A program made the translations under genes and the position numbers. Below, piece by piece: positions 36,981 to 45,895 of a DNA stretch of 64,000 bases. The first letter of the stretch is position 1, and each line of letters starts with the position of its first letter. Source of the stretch: Brevibacillus brevis (GTDB taxonomy: Bacteria > Bacillota > Bacilli > Brevibacillales > Brevibacillaceae); contig NZ_CP041767.1 of NCBI RefSeq assembly GCF_022026395.1, forward strand, positions 88,501 through 152,500, read 5' to 3'. A model generated the notes under the pieces. That model was not told the origin of the DNA. It saw only the letters and a list, made by a program, of their open reading frames with translations, and did no database searches.

Positions 36981-39116
36981 ATGCAACAAAATGGGGTTCG
37001 AACGGGTTACTTTTTGTCCATTTCGCTTCTGTTATCATCTATCCTATACTTTTTTGCTTCGAACTGGCCGCTTATGGTCAGGGAACAAAAAATCGGCGTC
37101 AGTGTGGCAATCCTCGTTCTTTTTTATGTATTATCCTATGGACTGCGTTTCATCAAACGACATTCGTTTTTGAGCAATTGGCTACTGGTGGCTGGAGGCT
37201 TGGCTTTTGGCATCAGTGTGGCTTTGTTGGGGCAAATATACAATTCACATGCCGACAGCTATATGCTGTTCGTCGTATGGCTCATACCGAATTTGCTGTT
37301 CGCGATTTTCACGCGCTATCAGCCATTCTATGTCATCAGCTATGTCCTTGCTCATTTGGCGATTTACTTCTTTCTCCATCCATCCGTCATTCATGTAGCG
37401 CGTGAAGACGAGTGGTGGTTCATGATTTTTTGGTTGATTGCGTTGGGGAATATGGTCCTGTTTTGGTTAACCTCTACGGGGAAATGGCATTCCAAGCCGA
37501 TTTGCTACTTATCGTTTCTGACGTTTTCTCTCAGCCTTTTCGGTTCATCCTTCACCGAAGTATATGGTCCGCTCCCTGAGGTTTTATATGTCCTGACGGG
37601 CGGGATTCTGTTTGTTACGTTTTTAAAATGGGTGCCGAGTCGCGGGTTTCTGATTGTGACGGCCTCGCTGCTCTCGCTGTTTGTACTTGTTAATTTTATA
37701 TCCTATATGGTGAAGTATTTCTCAGAGAGCTTCTTTGTTTTGATGCTGCTGCTGACTGTACTCATTGTTTGGGGAGCAGTTGCAGGGATTAATTGGCTGC
37801 GCAAGGAATCAGCGCATCAAAAAAGCAAATGGGTGGTGTTTTTTCAAGAGGCATTCACGGTTCTCGTCACCACTATCGCCGCATCCATTGGAGCTATATC
37901 GATAGCAGGTCTGCTTTTTCTACTCATTGAAGAAGAAACAGTAATTGATTTGCTGTTTTTCCTTTCATTAATTGGCTTTATTGGTCCTGTAGTGTTTATG
38001 AGCCGGATGAATGCAACGGTACGATATACGTTGCTCACAATGGGGTATATATTGGGTGTCGGTTCTGTTCTGTTTTTAGAAGGAGCGTACTGGATCGTTT
38101 TCCTGTTGGTACTGTTATACGTCTGGAAAGCTGTCTCTGCCATTCCGGCGCGGCTTTTGACACAGCTGACTTTTTTAGTCGTCCTGGCTACGAAGCTGAA
38201 TGAGTACCTGCCGTCCTTTGAATATGTACTCTTGATCATCTTTGTTGCGCAGCTGGCGATGTATTACGTAAAGCAATTGCCGGTCGTTTTGCAAAATAGC
38301 TCGTTGGTGTACGCCTTACTCTCGCTTTTGATCCTGACGGAGGAAGGGTTTCAATCGGGCTCCATGGATGTAGTCGTGAATTTGGCTTTTTTCACAGTCA
38401 GCACGTATTTGCTGTACCGGACATTGCATCAGCAAAATAAGGTGAGATTCGGAATCGTGCTCGGTTTCTGGTTTGCCTTTCTCCTCATGAAGTACTACGA
38501 CATGCTATGGAGCTTGCTGCACAAGTCACTGAGCCTGCTTCTGCTCAGCCTGGTGTTTTTTATCGCTACTCTGTGGTGGGATCGAAGGGCAAAAATCGAG
38601 TGGCCGAAAAGCGAGCCTCCCCTTTTCGTGAAAAAAGCGCTTGTGTTGCTTCCTGTCATTTTGCTGCAATTTGCTTTGATTGGCTATCAAGTATGGAGCA
38701 GTGAGACAATACTGGCCAACGGAAAAACAGTGAAGCTGGAGCTAGTCCCAATCGATCCGCGTTCGTTGCTCCAAGGTGATTACGTCAGACTTGGCTACAC
38801 CATATCTACATTGGACCATGTACAGGTTGACTCAGGGGATAAGATTCGAGTCGTACTCCGCCAACAAGCAAATGGCTTGCACAGCTACAGTGGCTTTTAT
38901 GAGCTTAATGGTCGATGGAATCGGGCCTACGATCCTCAGCCAGCGGATGTGATCATCAATGGAAGCACAATCGGTGGCGATCGAGTGGAATATGGCATAG
39001 AAAGCTATTTTGTCCCAGAAGGAACCGGACTTGATGTCGAGCGGAATGCCAAATACGCGATCGTAAAAATTGGCGAGAAAGGCGATGCCATTCTGGAGAG
39101 CCTGTCGAACCAGTAG
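36981..39116 (+). CDS. Large membrane protein with C-terminal GDYXXLXY domain
   Basis: A 711-aa protein with roughly 16 hydrophobic segments over residues 15-545, resembling the DUF2157/DUF4401 membrane families. A C-terminal soluble domain from about 560 carries the GDYXXLXY signature (SLLQGDYVRLGYTIS near 600). In many bacteria these three families are encoded by adjacent genes; here they appear in one polypeptide. No biochemical role is known. ATG 36981 is preferred since AAGGGA lies ten bases upstream; GTG 36972 is too close. It is inserted between rqcP and yabP and framed by terminators. Confidence 0.75.
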   Translation: MQQNGVRTGYFLSISLLLSSILYFFASNWPLMVREQKIGVSVAILVLFYVLSYGLRFIKRHSFLSNWLLVAGGLAFGISVALLGQIYNSHADSYMLFVVWLIPNLLFAIFTRYQPFYVISYVLAHLAIYFFLHPSVIHVAREDEWWFMIFWLIALGNMVLFWLTSTGKWHSKPICYLSFLTFSLSLFGSSFTEVYGPLPEVLYVLTGGILFVTFLKWVPSRGFLIVTASLLSLFVLVNFISYMVKYFSESFFVLMLLLTVLIVWGAVAGINWLRKESAHQKSKWVVFFQEAFTVLVTTIAASIGAISIAGLLFLLIEEETVIDLLFFLSLIGFIGPVVFMSRMNATVRYTLLTMGYILGVGSVLFLEGAYWIVFLLVLLYVWKAVSAIPARLLTQLTFLVVLATKLNEYLPSFEYVLLIIFVAQLAMYYVKQLPVVLQNSSLVYALLSLLILTEEGFQSGSMDVVVNLAFFTVSTYLLYRTLHQQNKVRFGIVLGFWFAFLLMKYYDMLWSLLHKSLSLLLLSLVFFIATLWWDRRAKIEWPKSEPPLFVKKALVLLPVILLQFALIGYQVWSSETILANGKTVKLELVPIDPRSLLQGDYVRLGYTISTLDHVQVDSGDKIRVVLRQQANGLHSYSGFYELNGRWNRAYDPQPADVIINGSTIGGDRVEYGIESYFVPEGTGLDVERNAKYAIVKIGEKGDAILESLSNQ

Positions 39117-39128
39117 ACATTTCAAAAG

Positions 39129-39163
39129 AAGAAGCTGCCTGTGTCATCGGGCAGCTTCTTTTG
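39129..39163 (+). terminator. Terminator of the GDYXXLXY gene
   Basis: AGAAGCTGCC pairs with GGCAGCTTCT around a ten-base loop, followed by TTTTG. Confidence 0.88.
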
Positions 39164-39255
39164 CGTGAAGGAAATCATTCGTTACCAGTCTGTAACCCTT
39201 TCCTGCCGAACATTTCCTATCATAGTAGGGAACTTTAGAGAAGGAGGCGTTACCG

Positions 39256-41289
39256 TTGAACAAAAGCGTAAACAAAGGGATCTCAGTGCTGCTGGCCACT
39301 GCGGTACTGGCAAGTCCATTGATGCTCGAGCCAAAAGCGGCTTATGCTCTCTCTATCGAGGATGTTTCTGCAGACAGTACACGTGCGGACGAGGAAACAG
39401 AATATACGATTGAGTTTGAAATCAATAAGGACCTATCATCGGGAGACAGTATTTTCGTTAGATTCCCATCCGAATATTCGGTCGACAAAAAATTGAAAAA
39501 ATCGGACGTCACATTAGAAGATGATGACGATGACGAAATTTCGATCGACAGCGTATATGTAAGCAAGAATGTGGTCGAGATCGAAGTCGATGAGAAGATC
39601 AAAAAAGGTACCGTACTTACACTGACCATTGATAATATCACCAACCCGGAAGACAAGGGCAGCTACGAAATCGAAGTAAAAACAAGTTCGGAAACCAGCT
39701 ACAAGGGCGACAAGATAACAATCGGCAAATCTTCGTCTAGCAGCAGTAGCAGCAGCAAGGGTGACTTCGAGGCTTCCCATAGCAGTAAAAATGCCGAGGA
39801 CACCATCTCCTTAACGCTCGGAAAATTTAATCTCTCTTCGAAAAGCAAGCTGAAAGAGGGCAAATACATTTATGTCAATTTCCCCTCCAAGGACATGCTG
39901 CCAAAGAGCATCAGCAAATCTGATGTGAAGGTAAACGGGTACAAACCGGATTACGTCTCGATTCTCGACAGCGACTCGATTCGAATTGAGATTCCGAGTG
40001 GTGCAGACGGAGATAGCTACATAAAGCTGGAGTTTACCTCTTCTGCGGGGATTGTAAACCCGTCGAAGCCAGACAAGTACTATTCGTATGAAGTTGAATA
40101 TGACAGCAAGGAATACAAGTCAAAAGATGTAGAGATTACAAACACAAGCAATACGCCATTCACCGTTTCTTTGTCGGACAGTTCAGCGGGGGCGCGTACG
40201 AGCTATACGTTTGATATGGATCTTTCCTCCAAGCTGGGGTCGAACGTAGAAATCGAGGTCGAATTCCCAAGTGGGGTAACCGTGCCGCCGATTCTTACCA
40301 GCAACAACGTCACCGTAAACGGTGCTCAAGTGACGAATGTAAGCGTGTTGGGGAATAAGGTTTATTTCCGCACACCTTACGGATTCACTAGTACGAATCG
40401 TGCGAGCATCAAGTTTGCATTCGAAGGCTACTTGACCACTCCGAGAACAGCGGGAACGTATACCGTGACGGCTAAAGTCGACAACAAGACCTATAAGTCG
40501 AAGGAATTTCAAGTTTCCGGAGTGACTCCACCAGTCGCGGTGGATAATACATTGGCAACAGTTGGGCTGACGAGAGCGACTGCCTCTACTCCTGCTGGTA
40601 TTTCAATCGGCATCAAAGCAATGGGTGCTCCGATTGTTCGCAATCAGAGCTTCATTGAGGTCGTACTCCCAGTTGGATTCCGTGTTCCAGCCTACTTGCC
40701 AGCGAACACAGTAACGGTAAACGGTGTGGCCGCTAGCTTTGTTGGTGTACGCGGACAAAATCTGATTATTATTCCTGCCCAGGATATTCCGGCAAAAACA
40801 GCAGCTCAGGTCAATATCGCCGAGACAGCTGGCATTGTGAATCCGGCTACTCCAGGTGTGTACAGCATTGGCGTCTACAACTCCGAGGAGAGAGGACTGC
40901 TATTCTCCCGTCCGGCGACCATCGTGTCGCTGAATGGCGTGAGCTTCAAGCAGAGCGTCGCTTCCTTTACGAAGGCTGGTAAAACAACCGGACTCGCAGT
41001 GGCACCGTATACCGTAAATGGCAACACGCTAATGCCAACTACGTTTTTCCGTGATGCCCTCGGATTTTCAATCAGCTACACCAAAACAACTGCAAAAGTT
41101 GTGAGCGGCAATACAGTCATGCAATTCAAGGTCGGTTCAAACGTAGCGACCGTCAATGGCAAAAATGTAACACTACCTGCAGCGGTTCAGCTGAAAAACA
41201 ACGTTCCTACCCTGCCTCTAAAAACCATCACGGAGCGTACCGGTTACAAAATCATCTATGTGAACGGGAACTACACTGTTTACAAGTAA
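39256..41289 (+). CDS. Secreted repeat protein with copper-amine-oxidase-N-like (stalk) C-terminus
   Basis: A 677-aa exported protein. The signal peptide covers residues 1-30 (ISVLLATAVLASPLMLEPKA). Three or four beta-rich repeats of about 125-140 residues follow; each carries a phrase of the type FPS or LPxG, then VTVNG and AGIVNPxxPG (near 70, 245, 345 and 485). A serine run lies near 157-166. The last 95 residues match the Cu_amine_oxidN1/stalk domain (PYTVNGNTLMPTTFFRDALG, then LPLKTITERTGYKI). No LPXTG or S-layer homology motif was seen. TTG 39256 follows AAGGAGG. Probably wall- or matrix-associated; ligand unknown. Confidence 0.75.
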   Translation: MNKSVNKGISVLLATAVLASPLMLEPKAAYALSIEDVSADSTRADEETEYTIEFEINKDLSSGDSIFVRFPSEYSVDKKLKKSDVTLEDDDDDEISIDSVYVSKNVVEIEVDEKIKKGTVLTLTIDNITNPEDKGSYEIEVKTSSETSYKGDKITIGKSSSSSSSSSKGDFEASHSSKNAEDTISLTLGKFNLSSKSKLKEGKYIYVNFPSKDMLPKSISKSDVKVNGYKPDYVSILDSDSIRIEIPSGADGDSYIKLEFTSSAGIVNPSKPDKYYSYEVEYDSKEYKSKDVEITNTSNTPFTVSLSDSSAGARTSYTFDMDLSSKLGSNVEIEVEFPSGVTVPPILTSNNVTVNGAQVTNVSVLGNKVYFRTPYGFTSTNRASIKFAFEGYLTTPRTAGTYTVTAKVDNKTYKSKEFQVSGVTPPVAVDNTLATVGLTRATASTPAGISIGIKAMGAPIVRNQSFIEVVLPVGFRVPAYLPANTVTVNGVAASFVGVRGQNLIIIPAQDIPAKTAAQVNIAETAGIVNPATPGVYSIGVYNSEERGLLFSRPATIVSLNGVSFKQSVASFTKAGKTTGLAVAPYTVNGNTLMPTTFFRDALGFSISYTKTTAKVVSGNTVMQFKVGSNVATVNGKNVTLPAAVQLKNNVPTLPLKTITERTGYKIIYVNGNYTVYK

Positions 41290-41304
41290 ATAGCAGTTTG
41301 GCAA

Positions 41305-41333
41305 AAGCCCCGTATACGTACGGGGTTTCTTTT
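41305..41333 (+). terminator. Terminator of the secreted repeat protein
   Basis: AAGCCCCGTA pairs with TACGGGGTTT around a tetraloop, followed by CTTTT. Confidence 0.88.
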
Positions 41334-41335
41334 GT

Positions 41336-41413
41336 GAAAAACATCTCGATGTTTTTTCATTAGAGTTAATGCGACCGCTTGCGGTCAACAAAAACGGCTT
41401 TGACCGTTTTTGT
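41336..41413 (+). repeat. Three consecutive hairpins ahead of yabP
   Basis: AAAAACAT/ATGTTTTT (41336-41356), GACCGC/GCGGTC (41373-41386) and ACAAAAACGG/CCGTTTTTGT (41388-41413) follow one another within 80 bases. The first and third are terminator-like. They isolate yabP from upstream transcription and may include the yabP control region. CATACGAT at 41434-41441 resembles a sigma-E -10. Confidence 0.55.
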
Positions 41414-41474
41414 TCTAAGAGGACATCCCTCCCCATACGATAGTACAAGAAGGGTACGTGAGGAGGGAGTAATT

Positions 41475-41759
41475 ATGAACGATCACACGAGACGGCCACG
41501 TCATGAAGTCGTGATGATTAATCGTCGCAGCTTAGCGATTTCGGGAGTAAAAAACGTCGAAAGCTTTGACAGCGAAGAATTCCTCTTGGAGACGGACGGC
41601 GGCTTTTTAACCATACGAGGCCAAAACCTGCATATGAAAAATCTGAGTCTGGAAACCGGAGAAGTAGCGATCGAGGGGCTTGTTCACGAGATGGCCTATC
41701 TGGAGCAAGGGCAGGCCGGCGATCGGTCGAGAGGATTCTTCGGCAAGTTATTCAAGTGA
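41475..41759 (+). CDS. yabP: Sporulation protein YabP
   Basis: A 94-aa protein: HEVVMINRRSLAISGVKNVE, SFDSEEFLLETDGGFLTIRG, then the conserved GQNLHMKNLSLETGEVAIEG. YabP is needed for cortex formation in B. subtilis and is controlled by sigma-E. The ATG lies behind GGAGGGAG, so a longer frame from 41379 is rejected. The stop overlaps yabQ. Confidence 0.94.
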   Translation: MNDHTRRPRHEVVMINRRSLAISGVKNVESFDSEEFLLETDGGFLTIRGQNLHMKNLSLETGEVAIEGLVHEMAYLEQGQAGDRSRGFFGKLFK

Positions 41760-42328
41760 ACATCGCCATTCAGTTGCAGACGGTATTGGCCATGTCGATG
41801 TGTGGTGCCCTGATGGGTATGGGATTCGATACGTACCATGTATTTAAGGGCAAGGCCAGGCTGCCACTCTGGTTGGTCTTTTTCTTTGACATCCTTTTTT
41901 GGGTGGGCAGTATGGGCGCTGTCTTCTTGATTTTGGTGAAAGTGAACGACGGGATTATTCGGTTTCCGATATTTTTTGGAATGATATTTGGCGCGTGGTT
42001 GTATTTCTTAATAGGTAGTAAGAAGTATATCCTTTTCTTGCACCGCGTGATAAAATTCTGTCAGTGGTTTTACCGTACGGTCGTAAAAATTATAGACATC
42101 CTGCTAGTACGTCCTGTGCTCTTTCTTTTCCGGGTGATCATCATGGTGCTGACATTTTTGTATTCCGTGTTGCTCGCGATCCTCGGCTTTTTGTGGAAAG
42201 TGACGCGTTTTGTCACCTCTCCTTTTGCCAGATGGGGTCAACATTTGGGGAAAAAAATGTATGGAAAAACAACAGGATTTTGGACCAATTGGAAGAATTG
42301 GTTTCACTCAAAGAAAAAGCGGGAGTAG
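41756..42328 (+). CDS. yabQ: Sporulation membrane protein YabQ
   Basis: A 190-aa protein with four to five hydrophobic segments in the first 150 residues (MCGALMGMGFDTYHVF, then WLVFFFDILFWVGSMGAVFL) and a basic tail. YabQ localises to the forespore membrane and is required for cortex assembly. It starts at GTG overlapping the yabP stop (GTGA), indicating translational coupling. Confidence 0.92.
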   Translation: MNIAIQLQTVLAMSMCGALMGMGFDTYHVFKGKARLPLWLVFFFDILFWVGSMGAVFLILVKVNDGIIRFPIFFGMIFGAWLYFLIGSKKYILFLHRVIKFCQWFYRTVVKIIDILLVRPVLFLFRVIIMVLTFLYSVLLAILGFLWKVTRFVTSPFARWGQHLGKKMYGKTTGFWTNWKNWFHSKKKRE

Positions 42329-42346
42329 ATTCGAGGTGGCGTACTG

Positions 42347-42655
42347 ATGAAGGAAGCAAGAACCTCTTCCATTAACCGAAAAGGGCAAAGAAGGCGAATG
42401 CGTCTTTTTTTCTTTGTGATCCTGTGCTTTTTCGTCTGGACTAGCTATACCTTGTTTTTGCAAAGTGGCGAGTTGTCCAAGAAGGAGGCAGAGCTGGAAG
42501 TCTTGAAGCAAGAATCAGCGGTCTTGCAGCAAAAGCAAGACGATCTGACCTATGAAGCAAGCCGGCTAAACGATCAGGAGTACTTGGCAGAGCTGGTACG
42601 TAAGCGAATTTTGTTTACCAAGCAAGGCGAAAGCATCTATATCATTCCGGATTGA
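42347..42655 (+). CDS. divIC: Cell division protein DivIC (FtsB-like)
   Basis: A 102-aa bitopic protein: a basic cytoplasmic N-terminus, one transmembrane segment (LFFFVILCFFVWTSYTLFL) near 20-40, and an extracytoplasmic coiled coil (KEAELEVLKQESAVLQQKQD) ending in RILFTKQGESIYIIP. It works with FtsL and DivIB in the divisome to activate septal wall synthesis. GAGGTGG lies upstream. It sits between yabQ and yabR as in B. subtilis. Confidence 0.95.
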   Translation: MKEARTSSINRKGQRRRMRLFFFVILCFFVWTSYTLFLQSGELSKKEAELEVLKQESAVLQQKQDDLTYEASRLNDQEYLAELVRKRILFTKQGESIYIIPD

Positions 42656-42696
42656 GTATACATCTGATCTTCAACGAGAGGGAGGCATTCCGCGTC

Positions 42697-43047
42697 ATGG
42701 AGATCGAGGTCCGGAGCATACTGGAAGGAAAAATCACGGGTATTACGAAATTCGGAGCGTTTGTTCAACTGCCAGGCGATGTGACCGGACTGGTGCATAT
42801 TAGTGAAATTGCTGACGTCTATGTCCGGGACATCCATCAATTTTTAAAAATAGGAGATACGGTAAAGGTAAAAGTCCTCAGCCTCCGTGAGGGCAAGATC
42901 GGGCTTTCTATCAAAAAAACAATGGAAAAGGAACGACCACCCCGCAATCAGCGGGAGCGAAGGGAAGGCTTTGAAGAAAAGCGTAGAGAAAAAGGGCCGC
43001 GGTCGGTCTATATGATTCGGAAAATTATGACTTTTCTTTCTTCGTGA
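42697..43047 (+). CDS. yabR: S1 RNA-binding domain protein YabR with atypical tail
   Basis: A 116-aa protein. The first 75 residues are an S1 domain (EGKITGITKFGAFVQLPGDV, then GLVHISEIADVYVRDI and GKIGLSIKK). The remainder is basic. B. subtilis YabR ends in a lysine/glycine-rich tail; here the end (RSVYMIRKIMTFLSS) is unlike that, so a frameshift or lineage difference is possible. ATG 42697 is chosen by homology; GAGGGAGG is 13 bases away, longer than ideal. A TTG-started extension to 42652 overlaps the divIC stop. Confidence 0.85.
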   Translation: MEIEVRSILEGKITGITKFGAFVQLPGDVTGLVHISEIADVYVRDIHQFLKIGDTVKVKVLSLREGKIGLSIKKTMEKERPPRNQRERREGFEEKRREKGPRSVYMIRKIMTFLSS

Positions 43048-43144
43048 AAAGCGCATTTTGACTGTAAAAACAGGAAGGTCATTTCAAAGTCTTGCCGAAT
43101 AAAGTATCCTAAGCCCGTTTCGCAAAGCGCGAATCACCTGTCAG

Positions 43145-43178
43145 CCGACGTTATCCGCCATAACGTCGGTTTTTTTTG
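43145..43178 (+). terminator. yabR terminator
   Basis: CCGACGTTAT pairs with ATAACGTCGG around a five-base loop, followed by eight T residues. Confidence 0.95.
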
Positions 43179-43197
43179 TCCATTTTCGTTACTGAAT

Positions 43198-43264
43198 TTG
43201 TCGCACGATTCTGTGAATGTACGTTGGATTTTTGACAAATTTTACAATGCCCCCTCCGTATAAT
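43198..43264 (+). promoter_or_regulatory. Spo0A-activated spoIIE promoter with 21-bp spacer
   Basis: TTGACA (43232-43237) and TATAAT (43259-43264) are both perfect but separated by 21 bases rather than 17. The -35 lies inside an inverted 0A-like box (TTTTGACAAA), and TTGTCGCA at 43198-43205 is a second box one to three helical turns upstream. This is the arrangement of Spo0A-activated sigma-A promoters in B. subtilis spoIIE. Confidence 0.85.
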
Positions 43265-43300
43265 GGAGAAACACATTGACCAAGAACGGGGTGGAGCGAA

Positions 43301-45775
43301 ATGATTGCGAACAAAAACGTAACACAAGCCGGACAGGCTTGGACGCGGCAAGTGTCCGATCGAATGGGTACCACTGCCCAGACGTGGGGAGAAAAAGTAG
43401 CAGACTTCATAGAGAAGTGGAATGTTCTCCCCATCCTTATGGGCTTCTTATTAGGACGAGCTCTGATCGTGGAGGAGCTAACCCCCTTTGCTATACCGTA
43501 TTTCATTGTCATGTTTTATATTCGTCGAGATTGCTTGCTTGTCACGGGGATGGCTCTTATTATCGGTGCTTTTACCCAGTCGGTGCCTGTTGGACTGGAA
43601 ACCACCTTGAGCGTGATACTTGCTCTGTTTGCCTGCAAGCTGATGAATAAAATGCGTAAGAAAGATTTTTCACGGACGCCTCTGCTGGTTGTCGGGACGA
43701 TTTTCATCAGCCGTCTGTTGTATGCGGTTCTGACCAATCAGGTAACGACCTACGAGCTCGTGATGGTAGCAGTAGAAGCGATTCTTGGCTTTGTACTGAC
43801 GCTTATCTTCATCCAGTCCTTATCGATCATTCATTTGGCGAAGCCTTATGAGCCTCTCAAAAATGAAGAGATCGTTTCGCTAGTGATTTTACTGGCCTCC
43901 TTGATGACGGGTACCGTGGATTGGATGGTCGAAGGCATTTCGATGGAGCATGTACTCTCACGCTATTTGCTGCTCATCTTTGCTTTTGTCGGTGGTGGCA
44001 CGATTGGTGCGGCTGTTGGCGTGGTCACAGGTCTCATCCTCAGTCTGGCTAATGTGAGTGCTCTTTTACAAATCAATCTGCTTGCCTTTTCAGGTCTTCT
44101 TGCTGGCTTGTTGAAGGAAGGCGGCAAAGTGGGCGTATCCGCAGGCTTGTTGATTGGTACGGCTATTCTTGCGATTTACGGTGGAGCAGAAGAGACACTC
44201 TACTACTCCTTGATCGAAACCTCTCTGGCGCTTGTTCTCTTCATTCTGACCCCTGCTGCTCTTTGGAAAAAAGTAGCCCGATTTATCCCCGGGACTCCCG
44301 AGAATCTACAATCCCATCAAGAATACATGCGCAGAGTTCGCGATGTGACCGCGGGCAAAATCCAGCAATTCTCCGATTTGTTTACGCAACTCTCCCATAG
44401 CTTTGCCCAGACAGCCGATCCTGAAGAAATAGAAGAACAGGCCGACGCCTTTCTCAGCCGTGTATCTGAATTCACCTGCCAAAAATGCTGGAAAAAAGAA
44501 CAATGCTGGGAAAAAGATACACAATCGACCTATGAGGGAATGCGCTTTTTAATGGAAAAAGTATACGAGAACGGTACCTTGGCCGGCGTTACGCCGCCGC
44601 GTGACTGGGAGCGCAAGTGTGTCAAAACCGAAAAGGTCATGACTGTGATGGAGCAGGAATACGATCGCCAGCAGTCGTTTGACCAATTGAAAAAGCAGGT
44701 AAAGGAAAGCCGAATGCTCGTAGCTGACCAGCTATCGGGAGTCTCTCGGGTCATGAGTGATTTTGCCCGGGAAATACAGCGAGAGGGAATGGAGCTGAGC
44801 TTTCAGGAAAAGCAGGTCTCACAAGCATTGGAGGGCTTGGGTCTGTCGGTACGCCGCGTAGAAATACACAGCTTGGAAGAAGGGAAGGTTGATATCGAAA
44901 TCAGTCAGCCGACTTGCTATGGTCGTGATGAATGCGCGAAAATCGTGGCTCCGATGCTCACGGAGATATTGGGAGAAAACATTGTGGTACGCGAGAGGCA
45001 TTGTGAAGCACAAAAAGACGGTTCATGCACAATGTGCCTTGCTTCCGCCAAAACGTATGAAATCGATATCGGGGTCGCAGGGGCAGCCAAAGACGGCAAG
45101 CTATTATCCGGTGACAGCTTCCGGACAATGGATTTGGGGAATGGAAAAATGGCGCTGGCGATCAGCGATGGAATGGGGAATGGCGAGCGGGCATCCATAG
45201 AGAGTCAATCCGCCCTCGATATGCTCCAGCAGCTTCTGCGTTCTGGTATGGACGAAAAAATTTCAATCAAAACCGTTAACTCCGTGCTCGCCCTGCGCTC
45301 CAAGGAGGAAATGTTCGCGACGGTGGACTTGGCATTGATCGATTTGCAAACCGCTCATACCCGTTTTGTAAAAATCGGTTCCACCCCGAGCTTTGTCAAA
45401 AGAAATAAAGATGTCATTACGATCACCGCCAACAACCTGCCAGTAGGGATTTTGGAAGAAATCGAGGTGGATGTTGTATCTCGTATGCTCAAGCCGGGTG
45501 ATTTGCTCGTCATGATGTCCGACGGCATTTATGAGGCGCCGCGCCATATTGAAAACAGGCAAGCGTGGATGAAGCGAATCATCAGCGAACTGGAGACGAA
45601 TGATCCACAGGAGGTCGCTGATTTACTATTGGAAAAAGTCATTCGCCAGCATTCTGGACAAATTGTTGATGACATGACCGTGCTGGTGGCGCGAATTGAC
45701 CGCTTTGTACCACAGTGGGCTGCCATCGCGGTACATGGCATGGAGAAGCTCGAGCGTCCACGGATTGTGAGTTAG
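43301..45775 (+). CDS. spoIIE: Stage II sporulation protein E phosphatase
   Basis: An 824-aa protein. About ten transmembrane segments lie in residues 40-330. A central FtsZ-binding/oligomerisation region of about 330-590 has a cysteine pair cluster (CQKCWKKEQCW). The C-terminal PP2C domain has GDSFRTMDLGNGKMALAISD, GMGNGERASIES, VMMSDGIYEAP and DDMTVLVARI. SpoIIE dephosphorylates SpoIIAA to release sigma-F in the forespore and helps position the polar septum. All metal-binding aspartates expected for PP2C are seen. Confidence 0.97.
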   Translation: MIANKNVTQAGQAWTRQVSDRMGTTAQTWGEKVADFIEKWNVLPILMGFLLGRALIVEELTPFAIPYFIVMFYIRRDCLLVTGMALIIGAFTQSVPVGLETTLSVILALFACKLMNKMRKKDFSRTPLLVVGTIFISRLLYAVLTNQVTTYELVMVAVEAILGFVLTLIFIQSLSIIHLAKPYEPLKNEEIVSLVILLASLMTGTVDWMVEGISMEHVLSRYLLLIFAFVGGGTIGAAVGVVTGLILSLANVSALLQINLLAFSGLLAGLLKEGGKVGVSAGLLIGTAILAIYGGAEETLYYSLIETSLALVLFILTPAALWKKVARFIPGTPENLQSHQEYMRRVRDVTAGKIQQFSDLFTQLSHSFAQTADPEEIEEQADAFLSRVSEFTCQKCWKKEQCWEKDTQSTYEGMRFLMEKVYENGTLAGVTPPRDWERKCVKTEKVMTVMEQEYDRQQSFDQLKKQVKESRMLVADQLSGVSRVMSDFAREIQREGMELSFQEKQVSQALEGLGLSVRRVEIHSLEEGKVDIEISQPTCYGRDECAKIVAPMLTEILGENIVVRERHCEAQKDGSCTMCLASAKTYEIDIGVAGAAKDGKLLSGDSFRTMDLGNGKMALAISDGMGNGERASIESQSALDMLQQLLRSGMDEKISIKTVNSVLALRSKEEMFATVDLALIDLQTAHTRFVKIGSTPSFVKRNKDVITITANNLPVGILEEIEVDVVSRMLKPGDLLVMMSDGIYEAPRHIENRQAWMKRIISELETNDPQEVADLLLEKVIRQHSGQIVDDMTVLVARIDRFVPQWAAIAVHGMEKLERPRIVS

Positions 45776-45895
45776 GAGTATGTTTTCTCCATTACCCGTC
45801 GATACTGTTGCTAAAAATATCCTGCGAAGTGAAGTGGATGAACGTTCGCAACACGGAGCTGGGACTGACAAAACAGATCGAATGGGGAGATTATT

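Noticed and set aside
39720..39765. Serine-codon run as a possible CRISPR or tandem DNA repeat
   Set aside because: It is short, in frame within the secreted protein, and encodes a flexible serine linker. No CRISPR-type spacers are present in the window.
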